From: Kitasatospora sp. Root107
GTDB taxonomy: Bacteria > Actinomycetota > Actinomycetes > Streptomycetales > Streptomycetaceae
Length of the DNA stretch: 64,000 nucleotides
Assembly: GCF_001424875.1 (NCBI RefSeq)
Contig: NZ_LMCT01000034.1
Span: 174,315 to 238,314, forward strand
Direction of reading: 5' to 3'
Below, in pieces: positions 57,151 through 64,000 of this stretch. Under the pieces are notes generated by a model. That model was given only the letters and a program-made list of their open reading frames with translations. It had not been told where the DNA came from and did not search any database. Each line of letters begins with the position of its first letter. Positions within the stretch are counted from its first letter, which is position 1. The position numbers were made by a program, and so were the translations under genes.

Positions 57151-58383
57151 CCGACCGGACCACTCAGGGCAGGCACATCCTCGTACTCAACCGCTTCAAC
57201 GCGGAGGTGGGCTGCCACTACACCGACTACGTCGACCACACCGCCGACCGGGTCGCCTACCTCACCTCGGCGGTCGGGCGCAGCGGCGTCGACGCCGAAC
57301 TGGCCGAGACCGTGGCCGTGGTGGACGACCTGGCGGACTGGGCGGCGGTGTCGGAGCTGGCCCTCGGCATCGTCCGGCAGTACGGCCCGCTGGACCACGT
57401 CGTCGCGCTGTTCGAGCGTGACCTGGAGGTCGCGGCCGCCCTGCGCGAGCTGTTGGGGGTGGCGGGCCCGGGGCCGGCCGAGGTCGAGCGGGTCCGCGAC
57501 AAGGTGACGATGAAACAGCTCGTCGCCGCCGCGGGCCTGCGGGTGCCACGGTTCGTCGTCGCCGACGCACCCGAGGAGGTCCGCCGGTTCACCGGGGAAT
57601 CCGGGTTCCCGGTGGTGCTCAAACCCCGGGACGGCTCGGGCAGTCAGGGCATCTACCTGGTCAACTCTCTTGCCTCGCTGGAGGTGACGCTCGCTTCGCC
57701 GCTGGAGAACTACGTCTGCGAGGAGTTCGTCAGCGGGACGATGTACCAGGTCGACGGCGTCGTGCAGGACGGCACCGTGCGGGTGCTGCGGGCCTTCCGC
57801 CTGCTGAACACCTGTCTGGACTACGCCCTGGGCGACCCGTTCGGCTCGGTGGCCGGGGACGACCCGGTGCTGGAGCAGCGGCTGGTCGGCTACGCGGAGC
57901 GGGTGCTGGCCGCCCTCGGGGTGCGCAGCAGCGTGTTCCACCTGGAGGTGTTCGCGGTCGACCCGGCCGGTCCCGGCGAGTATGAGGGGCTGGTGTTCCT
58001 CGAGGTGGCCGCGCGGGCGGGCGGGGCGGAACTGCCGCACCTCTGGCGCGAGGTGTACGGGCTCGACCTGCTCGAGGTCGCCACCCGGCTGTCGCTGGGG
58101 GAGTCCCCGGTGCTGCCCGAGCTCGATCCCACCGGCCCGGCCGGTGGCTACCTGCTGATGCCGGAGCCGCCGGTCAGGCCGTGCCGGGTGCTGTCGACGC
58201 CCCCCCGGCGGGGCCAAGGAGACCGGCGGGCGCTACCGGTTCCGGGCGTCCAGCGGGGCCGAGATCGAACGCGCGATCAGGCAGGTGCTGGAGGAGTACG
58301 AGCTGACCTGGGAGCCGGTCGCCGAGCCCGCCGCGGCGGTCTTCCGGGTGAAGGGACGCGCACAGTCCCTGGCCCGTCCGTGA
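57147..58383 (+). CDS. ATP-grasp ligase (L-amino-acid ligase/BacD-like), frameshifted at a C7 run in this sequence
   Basis: ATP-grasp carboxylate-amine ligase. Residues about 115-130 (RDKVTMKQLVAAAGLRVPRF) start the ATP-binding part, the ATP loop is VVLKPRDGSGSQGIYLV (about 157-172), and the metal-binding acidic pair lies in 'FHLEVF' and 'GLVFLEVAARAGG'. The frame from ATG 57147 is good to the run of seven C at 58200-58206. After it the original frame gives a low-quality Arg/Gly peptide, while the +1 frame continues as GAKETGGRYRFRASSGAEIE, IRQVLEEYELTWEP... and stops at 58383, just where the MFS gene starts (GTGA). With six C the protein is 411 residues, normal for the family. The ligase would join the (methylated) amino acid to a second substrate. 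Confidence 0.8.
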
Positions 58384-59672
58384 GCGTGCCGCCCGCGGCG
58401 CCGCGCTTCGGCGAGGTCTTCGCCATCGGCGAGTTCCGGATGCTGTGGCTGGCGCAGCTCACCGCGGTCGGCGGCAACCAGCTGGCCAGGGTGGCGCTGG
58501 CGCTGCTGGTGTTCGCCCGGAGCGCGTCGGCGGGTCTGGCGGCGCTGACCTACGCCCTGACCCTGCTGCCCGAGCTGGTGGGCGGTCCGCTGCTGTCCTG
58601 GCTGGCGGACCGCTACCCACGGCGCGGGCTGATGGTGGTCTGCGACCTGGCCCGGGCCGGCCTGGTCGCCGCGATGGCCGTGCCCGGCACCTCACTGTGG
58701 CTGCTGTGCGGGTTGCTGATCCTCGTTCAGCTGGTGCAGTCGCCGCACCTGGCGGCCCGCTCGGCGCTGCTGCCGACCGTGGTGCCCGGCGAGCGTTACC
58801 TGGCCGCCGCCGCGGTGGTCAACGTGACGGCCCAGCTCGGCCAGCTGGCCGGGTTCGCGGCGGGCGGCGTCGCGGTCGCGGCGCTCGGCACCTCGCAGGC
58901 GCTGCTGATCAACGCGGGCACCTTCGTGCTGTCGGCGCTGCTCACCTGGTCCGGCCTCGCGCGGCGGCCGAGGCCGAGCGGGCCCGCGCCGGGCAGCAGC
59001 AGACGGAGCGCGATCACCGGCGGGGCCGCCCTGGTCCGGGCCGACCCCAGGCTGGGCCTGCTGGTGGCCTTCGGGTGCCTCTCGGGTTTCTACGCGTGCA
59101 AGGAGGGCCTGGCGGCGCCGTACGCCGAAGCCCTCGGGCACGGCCCGACCGGGGTCGGTCTGCTGCTCGCGGCGAGCCCGGCCGGTGCCGTGATCGGCGT
59201 GTTCGTCCTCACCCGCCTGGTGAGCCCGGAGCGCGGTCTGCGGCTGCTCGGCCCGTTGGCGGTGGCCGCCAGCGGGGTGCTGGTGTTCACCGCGCTGTCC
59301 CCGGGGATTGCCGTCACCTGTGTGCTGTGGGGGGTGTCCGGGCTCTTCTCGGCCTTCCAGGTCCCCGCGAACGCCGCCTACAGCAGCTCGGTGCCGGACG
59401 CCCTGCGCGGCCAGGCGTTCGGGCTGGCCTCCACCGCCGTCCGGGTGGCCCAGGGGGTCGGCATCTCGCTGGCCGGGTTCGCCGCCGACCTGGTCCCGGC
59501 GCCGGTCGTGATCGCGGCGTTCGGGGTCACGGGCGCGGCGGTCTCCACCGTGGTCGCGCTCCGGTGGTCCAGGCTCCCGCAGCGCGCCTTGGAGGCACCG
59601 AAGGAGCTGGTGCCCACCGGCAAGTCACTCACCGTCAGAACCCAGGAAGCCGAATCCGAGGAAGTCGAATGA
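58380..59672 (+). CDS. MFS efflux transporter
   Basis: Major facilitator of 430 residues with twelve predicted helices. The loop 2-3 motif reads LADRYPRRGLMVV, and the start APRFGEVFAIGEFRMLWLAQ is typical of DHA-type antibiotic efflux proteins. The GTG at 58380 overlaps the ligase stop (GTGA). The continuous open frame from the ligase start only looks like a fusion because of the single-base shift upstream. As part of the operon it is the likely exporter or self-resistance protein for the product. Confidence 0.88.
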   Translation: MSVPPAAPRFGEVFAIGEFRMLWLAQLTAVGGNQLARVALALLVFARSASAGLAALTYALTLLPELVGGPLLSWLADRYPRRGLMVVCDLARAGLVAAMAVPGTSLWLLCGLLILVQLVQSPHLAARSALLPTVVPGERYLAAAAVVNVTAQLGQLAGFAAGGVAVAALGTSQALLINAGTFVLSALLTWSGLARRPRPSGPAPGSSRRSAITGGAALVRADPRLGLLVAFGCLSGFYACKEGLAAPYAEALGHGPTGVGLLLAASPAGAVIGVFVLTRLVSPERGLRLLGPLAVAASGVLVFTALSPGIAVTCVLWGVSGLFSAFQVPANAAYSSSVPDALRGQAFGLASTAVRVAQGVGISLAGFAADLVPAPVVIAAFGVTGAAVSTVVALRWSRLPQRALEAPKELVPTGKSLTVRTQEAESEEVE

Positions 59673-61021
59673 CCACCACGCCCGTTCTGACCCCCGTCGA
59701 GCCACCGGGACAGCAGCTGCACGGCACCCTGCGCCCACGTCACCTCACCATGCTGGCCATGGGCGGGGTGATCGGGTCCGGTCTGTTCGTCGGCTCCGGC
59801 GCGGGCATCGCGCTGGCCGGGCCCGGCATCGTGCTGTCGTTCGTGGCCGCCGGCGTGCTCACCATGCTGGTGATGCGGATGATGGCCGAGATGGCCGCCG
59901 CGTTCCCGTCCAGCGGTTCGTTCTCCGAGCACGCGGAGCTGGCCTTCGGCCCGTGGGCCGGCTTCACCATCGGCTGGCTGTACTGGGTGACCATCGTGGT
60001 GGTGCTCGCCGTCGAGTCCACGGCGGCCGCCGTGATCGTGCACGGCTGGCTGCCCGGGGTCCCGCAGTGGCTGCTGATGCTGCTCTTCATGACGGTCTTC
60101 ACCGGCGTCAACCTCACCGCGGTCGGCAACTTCGGCGAGTTCGAGTTCTGGTTCGCCCTGATCAAGGTCGCGGCGATCGTCGGCTTCCTGGTGCTGGGCC
60201 TGCTGGCGATCCTCGGCGTGCTGCCTGGGAAGAACGCCGGGGCGCTGACCGGCGATCTGCTGCCGCACGGCTGGGGCGGCGTGGTTGCGGGCTTCGTGGC
60301 GGCCGTGCCCGCGTTCGGTGGTCTGGAGGTGGTGACCATCGCTGCCGCCGAGTCCGACAACCCGGTCCAGGCCGCGGGCCGGGCGGTCCGGAGCGCGGTG
60401 TGGCGGATCTCGGTCTTCTACATCGGGTCGATGATCGTCCTGGTGAGCCTGCTGCCGTGGCACGACTCACGCCTCGGCGCCAGCCCGTTCGTGGCGGTCC
60501 TCGAGGAGATCGGGGTGCCGGGCGCGGCGCAGATCATGAACGTGGTGGTGGTGCTCGCGCTGCTCTCGGCCCTGAACGCCGGTACCTATGCCGCTGCCCG
60601 GATGGCCTTCTCGCTGGCCCGGCGCGGCCAGGCCCCGGCGGCCCTGACCAGAATCAGCCGAACCGGCGTCCCCTACCCGGCAGTTCTCGCCTCCACCGCG
60701 TTCGGCTTCGGGGGAGTGGTGCTGAACCTGCTCTGGCCGCAGACGATCTTCCTGCACCTGCTGAACGCGGTCGGCACGGTGCTCCTGCTGGTCTGGCTGC
60801 TGGTGGCCTGCTCACAACTCCGGCTCCGCAGCCGCCTGCCGGAGGGGACGCCGGTCAGGATGTGGGGGCATCCCTACCTGAGCTGGCTCACCCTGGCCGT
60901 CATCGTCGCGCTGCTGGGGCGGATGTCCGTCGACCACGGCACCCGGGTCCAGCTGGTCAGCTCGGCGGTGCTCGCACTGGTGGTGCTGACCGCCGCCCTG
61001 ATCCGCCACCGCCGAGCCTGA
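59669..61021 (+). CDS. APC-superfamily amino-acid permease
   Basis: Twelve-helix amino-acid transporter of 450 residues, of the AAT (GabP/AnsP-like) family. The first helix motif MLAMGGVIGSGLFVGSG contains the unwound GxG substrate site, and helix 3 to 6 regions (MMAEMAAAFPSSGSFSEHAE; VPAFGGLEVVTIAAAESDNP) are characteristic. ATG 59669 overlaps the MFS stop. It could import the precursor amino acid, recapture a shunt product or exchange amino acid for product. Confidence 0.9.
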   Translation: MTTTPVLTPVEPPGQQLHGTLRPRHLTMLAMGGVIGSGLFVGSGAGIALAGPGIVLSFVAAGVLTMLVMRMMAEMAAAFPSSGSFSEHAELAFGPWAGFTIGWLYWVTIVVVLAVESTAAAVIVHGWLPGVPQWLLMLLFMTVFTGVNLTAVGNFGEFEFWFALIKVAAIVGFLVLGLLAILGVLPGKNAGALTGDLLPHGWGGVVAGFVAAVPAFGGLEVVTIAAAESDNPVQAAGRAVRSAVWRISVFYIGSMIVLVSLLPWHDSRLGASPFVAVLEEIGVPGAAQIMNVVVVLALLSALNAGTYAAARMAFSLARRGQAPAALTRISRTGVPYPAVLASTAFGFGGVVLNLLWPQTIFLHLLNAVGTVLLLVWLLVACSQLRLRSRLPEGTPVRMWGHPYLSWLTLAVIVALLGRMSVDHGTRVQLVSSAVLALVVLTAALIRHRRA

Positions 61022-61033
61022 GGAGAGAGCACG

Positions 61034-62395
61034 ATGGATCGCATGTCGTTGACCCGGGAGTACCTGGCCCGGGTGGCCGAAAGTGGCGCCAAGGCAGCGG
61101 AGTTGACGGGTGATCAGCAGGGCTCCGTACTGCTCGACACCTTCTACCGGGGCAGGTACCTGTCGCGTCCGCTCTTTCTCGGCGAAGCCGAGCGGGTCCG
61201 GCTGCATGCCGACCTGGAGAACCTGCGGACGGCGCTGGCCGGCCTGCCCGACCAGCTGTTCGGCGGCGACTTCGCGGCGTTCGCCCGCGCGGTGGGGCTG
61301 ACCGAGGTGCAGGTCTCCGCCGTCCTGCGGGGCCGGGGCCCCTCGGTCTCCCGGCAGACCCGGGCCGACCTGTACGTGGACGAGAGCGGGTTCAAGCTGC
61401 TGGAGCTCAACATCGGCAGCGCGGTCGGCGGCATGGACAACGCCGACATGTGCCGCGAGCTGCTCCGGCACCCGGTGCTCGCCGAGTTCGCCGGGAGCCA
61501 CGGCCTCGGCTTCGTGGACTCGCTGCGCGAGCAGGTGGACAACGTCCTCGCGGAGGGCGGTTTCCGGCCGGGCGACCGCCCGGTGGTCGCGTTGACGGAC
61601 TCGCCGGACGGCTACCGGAAGATGCTGCCGTACATGGAGGAACTCTGCGCGCGCTGGCGGGAGTTGGGCCTGGACGCGCACCCCTGCCACCTCGGGCAGC
61701 TGTCGGCGCGGGACGGCCGGGTGTGGCTGGGCGAGCGGCCGGTGGACGTGATCTTCCGGGTGTTCCTGATCGGGGACCTGGTGAAGTTCCCGGAGGTGCC
61801 GGCGTTGATGGATCCGGTCCTGGACGCCGCAGAGCGCGGCGAGGTCAGGATCTTCACGCCCTTGGACTCCGCCGCGTACGCCAGCAAGGGCGCGCTCGCG
61901 CTGCTCTCGGACGAGCGCAACCGTGGTCTGTTCGGCGCCGAGGTGCTGGCCAGCCTGGACCGGATCCTGCCGTGGACCCGGATGGTCCGCCCGGGGCCGG
62001 TCACGCTGGAGAGCGGGGAACGCGTCGACCTGGTCGACCACGCCCTGGCGCACCAGCGGCAGTTGGTGCTCAAGCCGACCTCGCTGGCCGGTGGCGACGG
62101 GGTGCTGCTCGGCTGGGCGGACGGCCTCGGGGCGGAGCAGTGGCGCGAGCAGATCCTGGCCGCGCTGGACGGCCCGTTCATCCTCCAGCGCCGGGTCAGC
62201 CCGATCCCGGAGCTGTATCCCGACGAGAACGGCGAGCTGCAGCCGTGGACGGCCCTGTGGGGAGTGTTCACCGGAGCCGCCGGCCACGGCGGCGCCTACA
62301 TCCGGGCCACCCCGGCCGTCGGGGGCGAGGGCGTGGTGAACGTGGCGACCGGGGCACACGCCGGGGCCGTGCTGCAGGAGCGGGCCGGTCACTGA
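61034..62395 (+). CDS. Second ligase of the operon, probable (circularly permuted) ATP-grasp enzyme
   Basis: A 453-residue protein, ATG 61034 after GGAGAGAG, 12 bp behind the permease gene. The C-terminal third has ATP-grasp-like elements: QLVLKPTSLAGGDGVLLGW (about 343-361) as the nucleotide loop and 'GPFILQRRVSPIPELYPD' after it. The middle has LYVDESGFKLLELNIGSAVG and GMDNADMC, recalling the acidic metal-binding segments of glutathionylspermidine-synthase-like, circularly permuted ATP-grasp enzymes. No closer function is recognised. With the first ligase it suggests two amide-bond-forming steps without NRPS modules. A strong terminator follows. Confidence 0.75.
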   Translation: MDRMSLTREYLARVAESGAKAAELTGDQQGSVLLDTFYRGRYLSRPLFLGEAERVRLHADLENLRTALAGLPDQLFGGDFAAFARAVGLTEVQVSAVLRGRGPSVSRQTRADLYVDESGFKLLELNIGSAVGGMDNADMCRELLRHPVLAEFAGSHGLGFVDSLREQVDNVLAEGGFRPGDRPVVALTDSPDGYRKMLPYMEELCARWRELGLDAHPCHLGQLSARDGRVWLGERPVDVIFRVFLIGDLVKFPEVPALMDPVLDAAERGEVRIFTPLDSAAYASKGALALLSDERNRGLFGAEVLASLDRILPWTRMVRPGPVTLESGERVDLVDHALAHQRQLVLKPTSLAGGDGVLLGWADGLGAEQWREQILAALDGPFILQRRVSPIPELYPDENGELQPWTALWGVFTGAAGHGGAYIRATPAVGGEGVVNVATGAHAGAVLQERAGH

Positions 62396-62400
62396 GGACT

Positions 62401-62431
62401 GGGGCCGGGGTGCCTGCCACACCCCGGCCCC
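62401..62431. terminator. Bidirectional terminator at the end of the biosynthetic operon
   Basis: Perfect 12-bp stem GGGGCCGGGGTG / CACCCCGGCCCC with a 7-base loop, 6 bp after the ligase stop and just before the convergent aldehyde dehydrogenase stop. It marks the right border of the operon. Confidence 0.85.
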
Positions 62432-62437
62432 CGGTTC

Positions 62438-63961
62438 CTAGAAGAAGCCGAGCGCCTGCGGGGAGTAGCTGACCAGCAGGTTCTTGGTCTGCTGGTAGTG
62501 CTCCAGCAGCATCTTGTGGGTCTCCCGCCCGATGCCGGAGTTCTTGTAGCCGCCGAAGGCGGCATGGGCCGGGTACAGGTGGAAGCAGTTGGTCCAGACC
62601 CGCCCCGCCTGGATCTCCCGTCCGGCCCGGTAGGCGGTGGAGCCGTCCCGGCTCCAGACGCCCGCGCCGAGCCCGTACGCGGTGTCGTTGGCGATCGCGA
62701 TCCCGTCGGCGAAGTCCTCGAAGCGGGTGACGGCGAGGACCGGGCCGAAGATCTCCTCCTGGAAGATCCGCATCCGGTTGTCGCCCTCGAAGACGGTCGG
62801 CGTGACGTAGTAGCCGTCCGTCAGGTCTCCGCCCAGGTCGGCCCGTTCGCCGCCGGTGAGCAGCTTGGCGCCCTCGGCCTGGCCGATGTCGAGGTAGGAG
62901 AGGATCTTGGTGAGCTGGTCGGCGCTGGCCTGGGCGCCGATCTGGGTCTCGGTGTCGAGCGGGTTGCCCTGCCGCATCGCCGCGACCCGGGCCAGGCCGT
63001 CACCGAGGAACCGGTCGTAGATGCTCGACTGGATCAGCGCGCGGCTCGGGCAGGTGCAGACCTCGCCCTGGTTCAGCGCGAACAGCGCGAAGCCCTCCAG
63101 CGCCTTGTCGTAGAAGGCGTCCTGATCGGCCGCCACATCGGCGAAGAACAGGTTCGGGCTCTTGCCGCCGAGCTCCAGCGAGACCGGGATCAGGTTGGCG
63201 GAGGCGTACTGCATGATCAGGCGTCCGGTCGAGGTCTCGCCGGTGAAGGCGATCTTGCGGACCCGGGCCGAGGAGGCCAGCGGCTTGCCCGCCTCCTCAC
63301 CGAAACCGGTGACCACGTTGACCACCCCGGCGGGCAGCAGGTCGGCTATCAGCTCCATCAGCAGCAGCACCGAGACCGGCGTCTGCTCGGCGGGCTTGAG
63401 CACCACCGCGTTGCCCGCGGCCAGTGCGGGTGCCAGCTTCCAGACCGCCATCAGCAGTGGGAAGTTCCACGGGATGATCTGGCCGACCACGCCGAGCGGC
63501 TCGTGGAAGTGGTAGGCGACGGTGTCCTCGTCGAGCTGCGAGAGCCCGCCCTCCTGGGCGCGCAACGCCCCGGCGAAGTACCGGAGATGGTCGACCGCGA
63601 GCGGCAGGTCGGCGGCCAGTGTCTCGCGGACCGGCTTTCCGTTGTCCCAACTCTCGGCCACCGCCAGGGATTCGAGGTTGGCCTCGATCCGGTCGGCGAC
63701 CCGGAGCAGGACCAGTGCTCGGTCGGCGGGTGAGGTGCGGCCCCAGGCCGGGGCGGCGGCGTGGGCGGCGTCCAGTGCCGCCTCGATGTCCTCGGCGGTG
63801 CCCCGGGCGACCTCGCAGAAGCTCCGGCCGGTGACGGGGGTGGGGTTGTCGAAGTACTCACCCCGGAGCGGGGGCGCCCACTGCCCGCCGATCCAGTGCT
63901 CGAAGCGGGAGCGGATGTCGACGATGCTGCCGGGCTGGCCGGGAGGCTGGTAGACCGTCAT
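62438..63961 (-). CDS. NAD-dependent (acet)aldehyde dehydrogenase, AldB/ExaC type
   Basis: A 507-residue aldehyde dehydrogenase. The catalytic cysteine is C302 in [13 protein letters not shown], a context specific for the AldB/ExaC acetaldehyde dehydrogenase branch. The general-base Glu lies in [10 protein letters not shown], and the cofactor fold in [20 protein letters not shown]-terminus [28 protein letters not shown] is standard. It is convergent with the biosynthetic operon and separated by a terminator, so it is probably a housekeeping ethanol/acetaldehyde enzyme. The upstream 39 bp to the window edge carry its ribosome site (GAGGAGTACC). Confidence 0.94.
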   Translation of the reverse strand: MTVYQPPGQPGSIVDIRSRFEHWIGGQWAPPLRGEYFDNPTPVTGRSFCEVARGTAEDIEAALDAAHAAAPAWGRTSPADRALVLLRVADRIEANLESLAVAESWDNGKPVRETLAADLPLAVDHLRYFAGALRAQEGGLSQLDEDTVAYHFHEPLGVVGQIIPWNFPLLMAVWKLAPALAAGNAVVLKPAEQTPVSVLLLMELIADLLPAGVVNVVTGFGEEAGKPLASSARVRKIAFTGETSTGRLIMQYASANLIPVSLELGGKSPNLFFADVAADQDAFYDKALEGFALFALNQGEVCTCPSRALIQSSIYDRFLGDGLARVAAMRQGNPLDTETQIGAQASADQLTKILSYLDIGQAEGAKLLTGGERADLGGDLTDGYYVTPTVFEGDNRMRIFQEEIFGPVLAVTRFEDFADGIAIANDTAYGLGAGVWSRDGSTAYRAGREIQAGRVWTNCFHLYPAHAAFGGYKNSGIGRETHKMLLEHYQQTKNLLVSYSPQALGFF

Positions 63962-64000
63962 GAACGGTGGTACTCCTCGCTGTTGGAAGGCGTACCCCGG

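Noticed and set aside
57147-59672. An apparent 841-residue ATP-grasp-MFS fusion protein
   Set aside because: The linker is low-quality sequence caused by one surplus C at 58200-58206. The next frame codes well across the linker and ends in a GTGA overlap with a normal MFS start.
1-64000. CRISPR arrays, tRNA/rRNA genes, insertion sequences, prophage or integrative elements
   Set aside because: None was seen. The repeats found are short operators, hairpins, a 15-bp tandem repeat, one 24-bp inverted repeat or coding repeats, and no transposase, integrase or cas gene was recognised.

Overview
The window is chromosomal DNA of a high-GC actinomycete, most probably Streptomyces or a close relative such as Kitasatospora. 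The evidence is very high GC with strongly GC-biased third codon positions, many GTG starts, ATGA/GTGA translational couplings, an AfsR/SARP regulator, rare TTA (bldA-type) codons, Tat/Sec-secreted CAZymes and DasR-like (dre) sites. I see no rRNA, tRNA, CRISPR array, insertion sequence or prophage.

Layout. (1) 1-10438: a hopanoid operon on the plus strand, running hpnD (partial), hpnE, a polyprenyl diphosphate synthase, shc, hpnG, hpnH, dxs and an hpnO-type aminotransferase. It makes squalene, cyclises it to hopene and builds the C35 amino side chain. (2) 10428-23690: a pectin and galacturonate island. Secreted pectate lyase, pectin methylesterase and rhamnogalacturonan acetylesterase act outside the cell. 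A sugar ABC importer lacking its own ATPase brings products in. Uronate dehydrogenase, an enolase-superfamily lactone cycloisomerase/dehydratase, KdgD and 2-oxoglutarate semialdehyde dehydrogenase then form an oxidative route to 2-oxoglutarate. An IclR regulator sits in the island, and a shared operator, GTTCA-N6-TGRAC, appears at three promoters. (3) 23724-36664: small proteins, a secreted GH31 glycosidase with an NPCBM domain, an SDR, a MarR protein made of two fused MarR units, an aldo/keto reductase, a heterodimeric ABC exporter with complementary degenerate ATP sites, and a large XRE/coiled-coil protein. (4) 36919-42025: small membrane proteins, a LysR - cysteine dioxygenase - YeiH-type exporter sulfur cassette, a frameshifted membrane protein and a spermidine-synthase-like protein. 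(5) 42033-52171: a secreted GH18 chitinase, an NPF-repeat protein, TetR, Nudix, a beta-lactamase-fold esterase, a small HTH protein, a LacI regulator with paired operators and small conserved proteins.

(6) 52193-62395 is the most interesting region. A SARP regulator with four TTA codons is divergent from a six-gene, tightly coupled operon: HisC-like aminotransferase, MppJ-like 2-oxoacid C-methyltransferase, ATP-grasp ligase, MFS transporter, APC amino-acid permease and a second, probably circularly permuted, ATP-grasp ligase. SARP-type heptad repeats lie in the promoter. I infer an NRPS-independent pathway to a small peptide or amide containing a beta-methylated non-proteinogenic amino acid. 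(7) 62438-63961: an AldB/ExaC-type aldehyde dehydrogenase.

Three coding regions (27222-27366, 40271-41177, 57147-58383) each appear to carry one extra base in a C/G run. These are either homopolymer sequencing errors or real frameshifts, and the third affects the key ligase of the putative biosynthetic operon.
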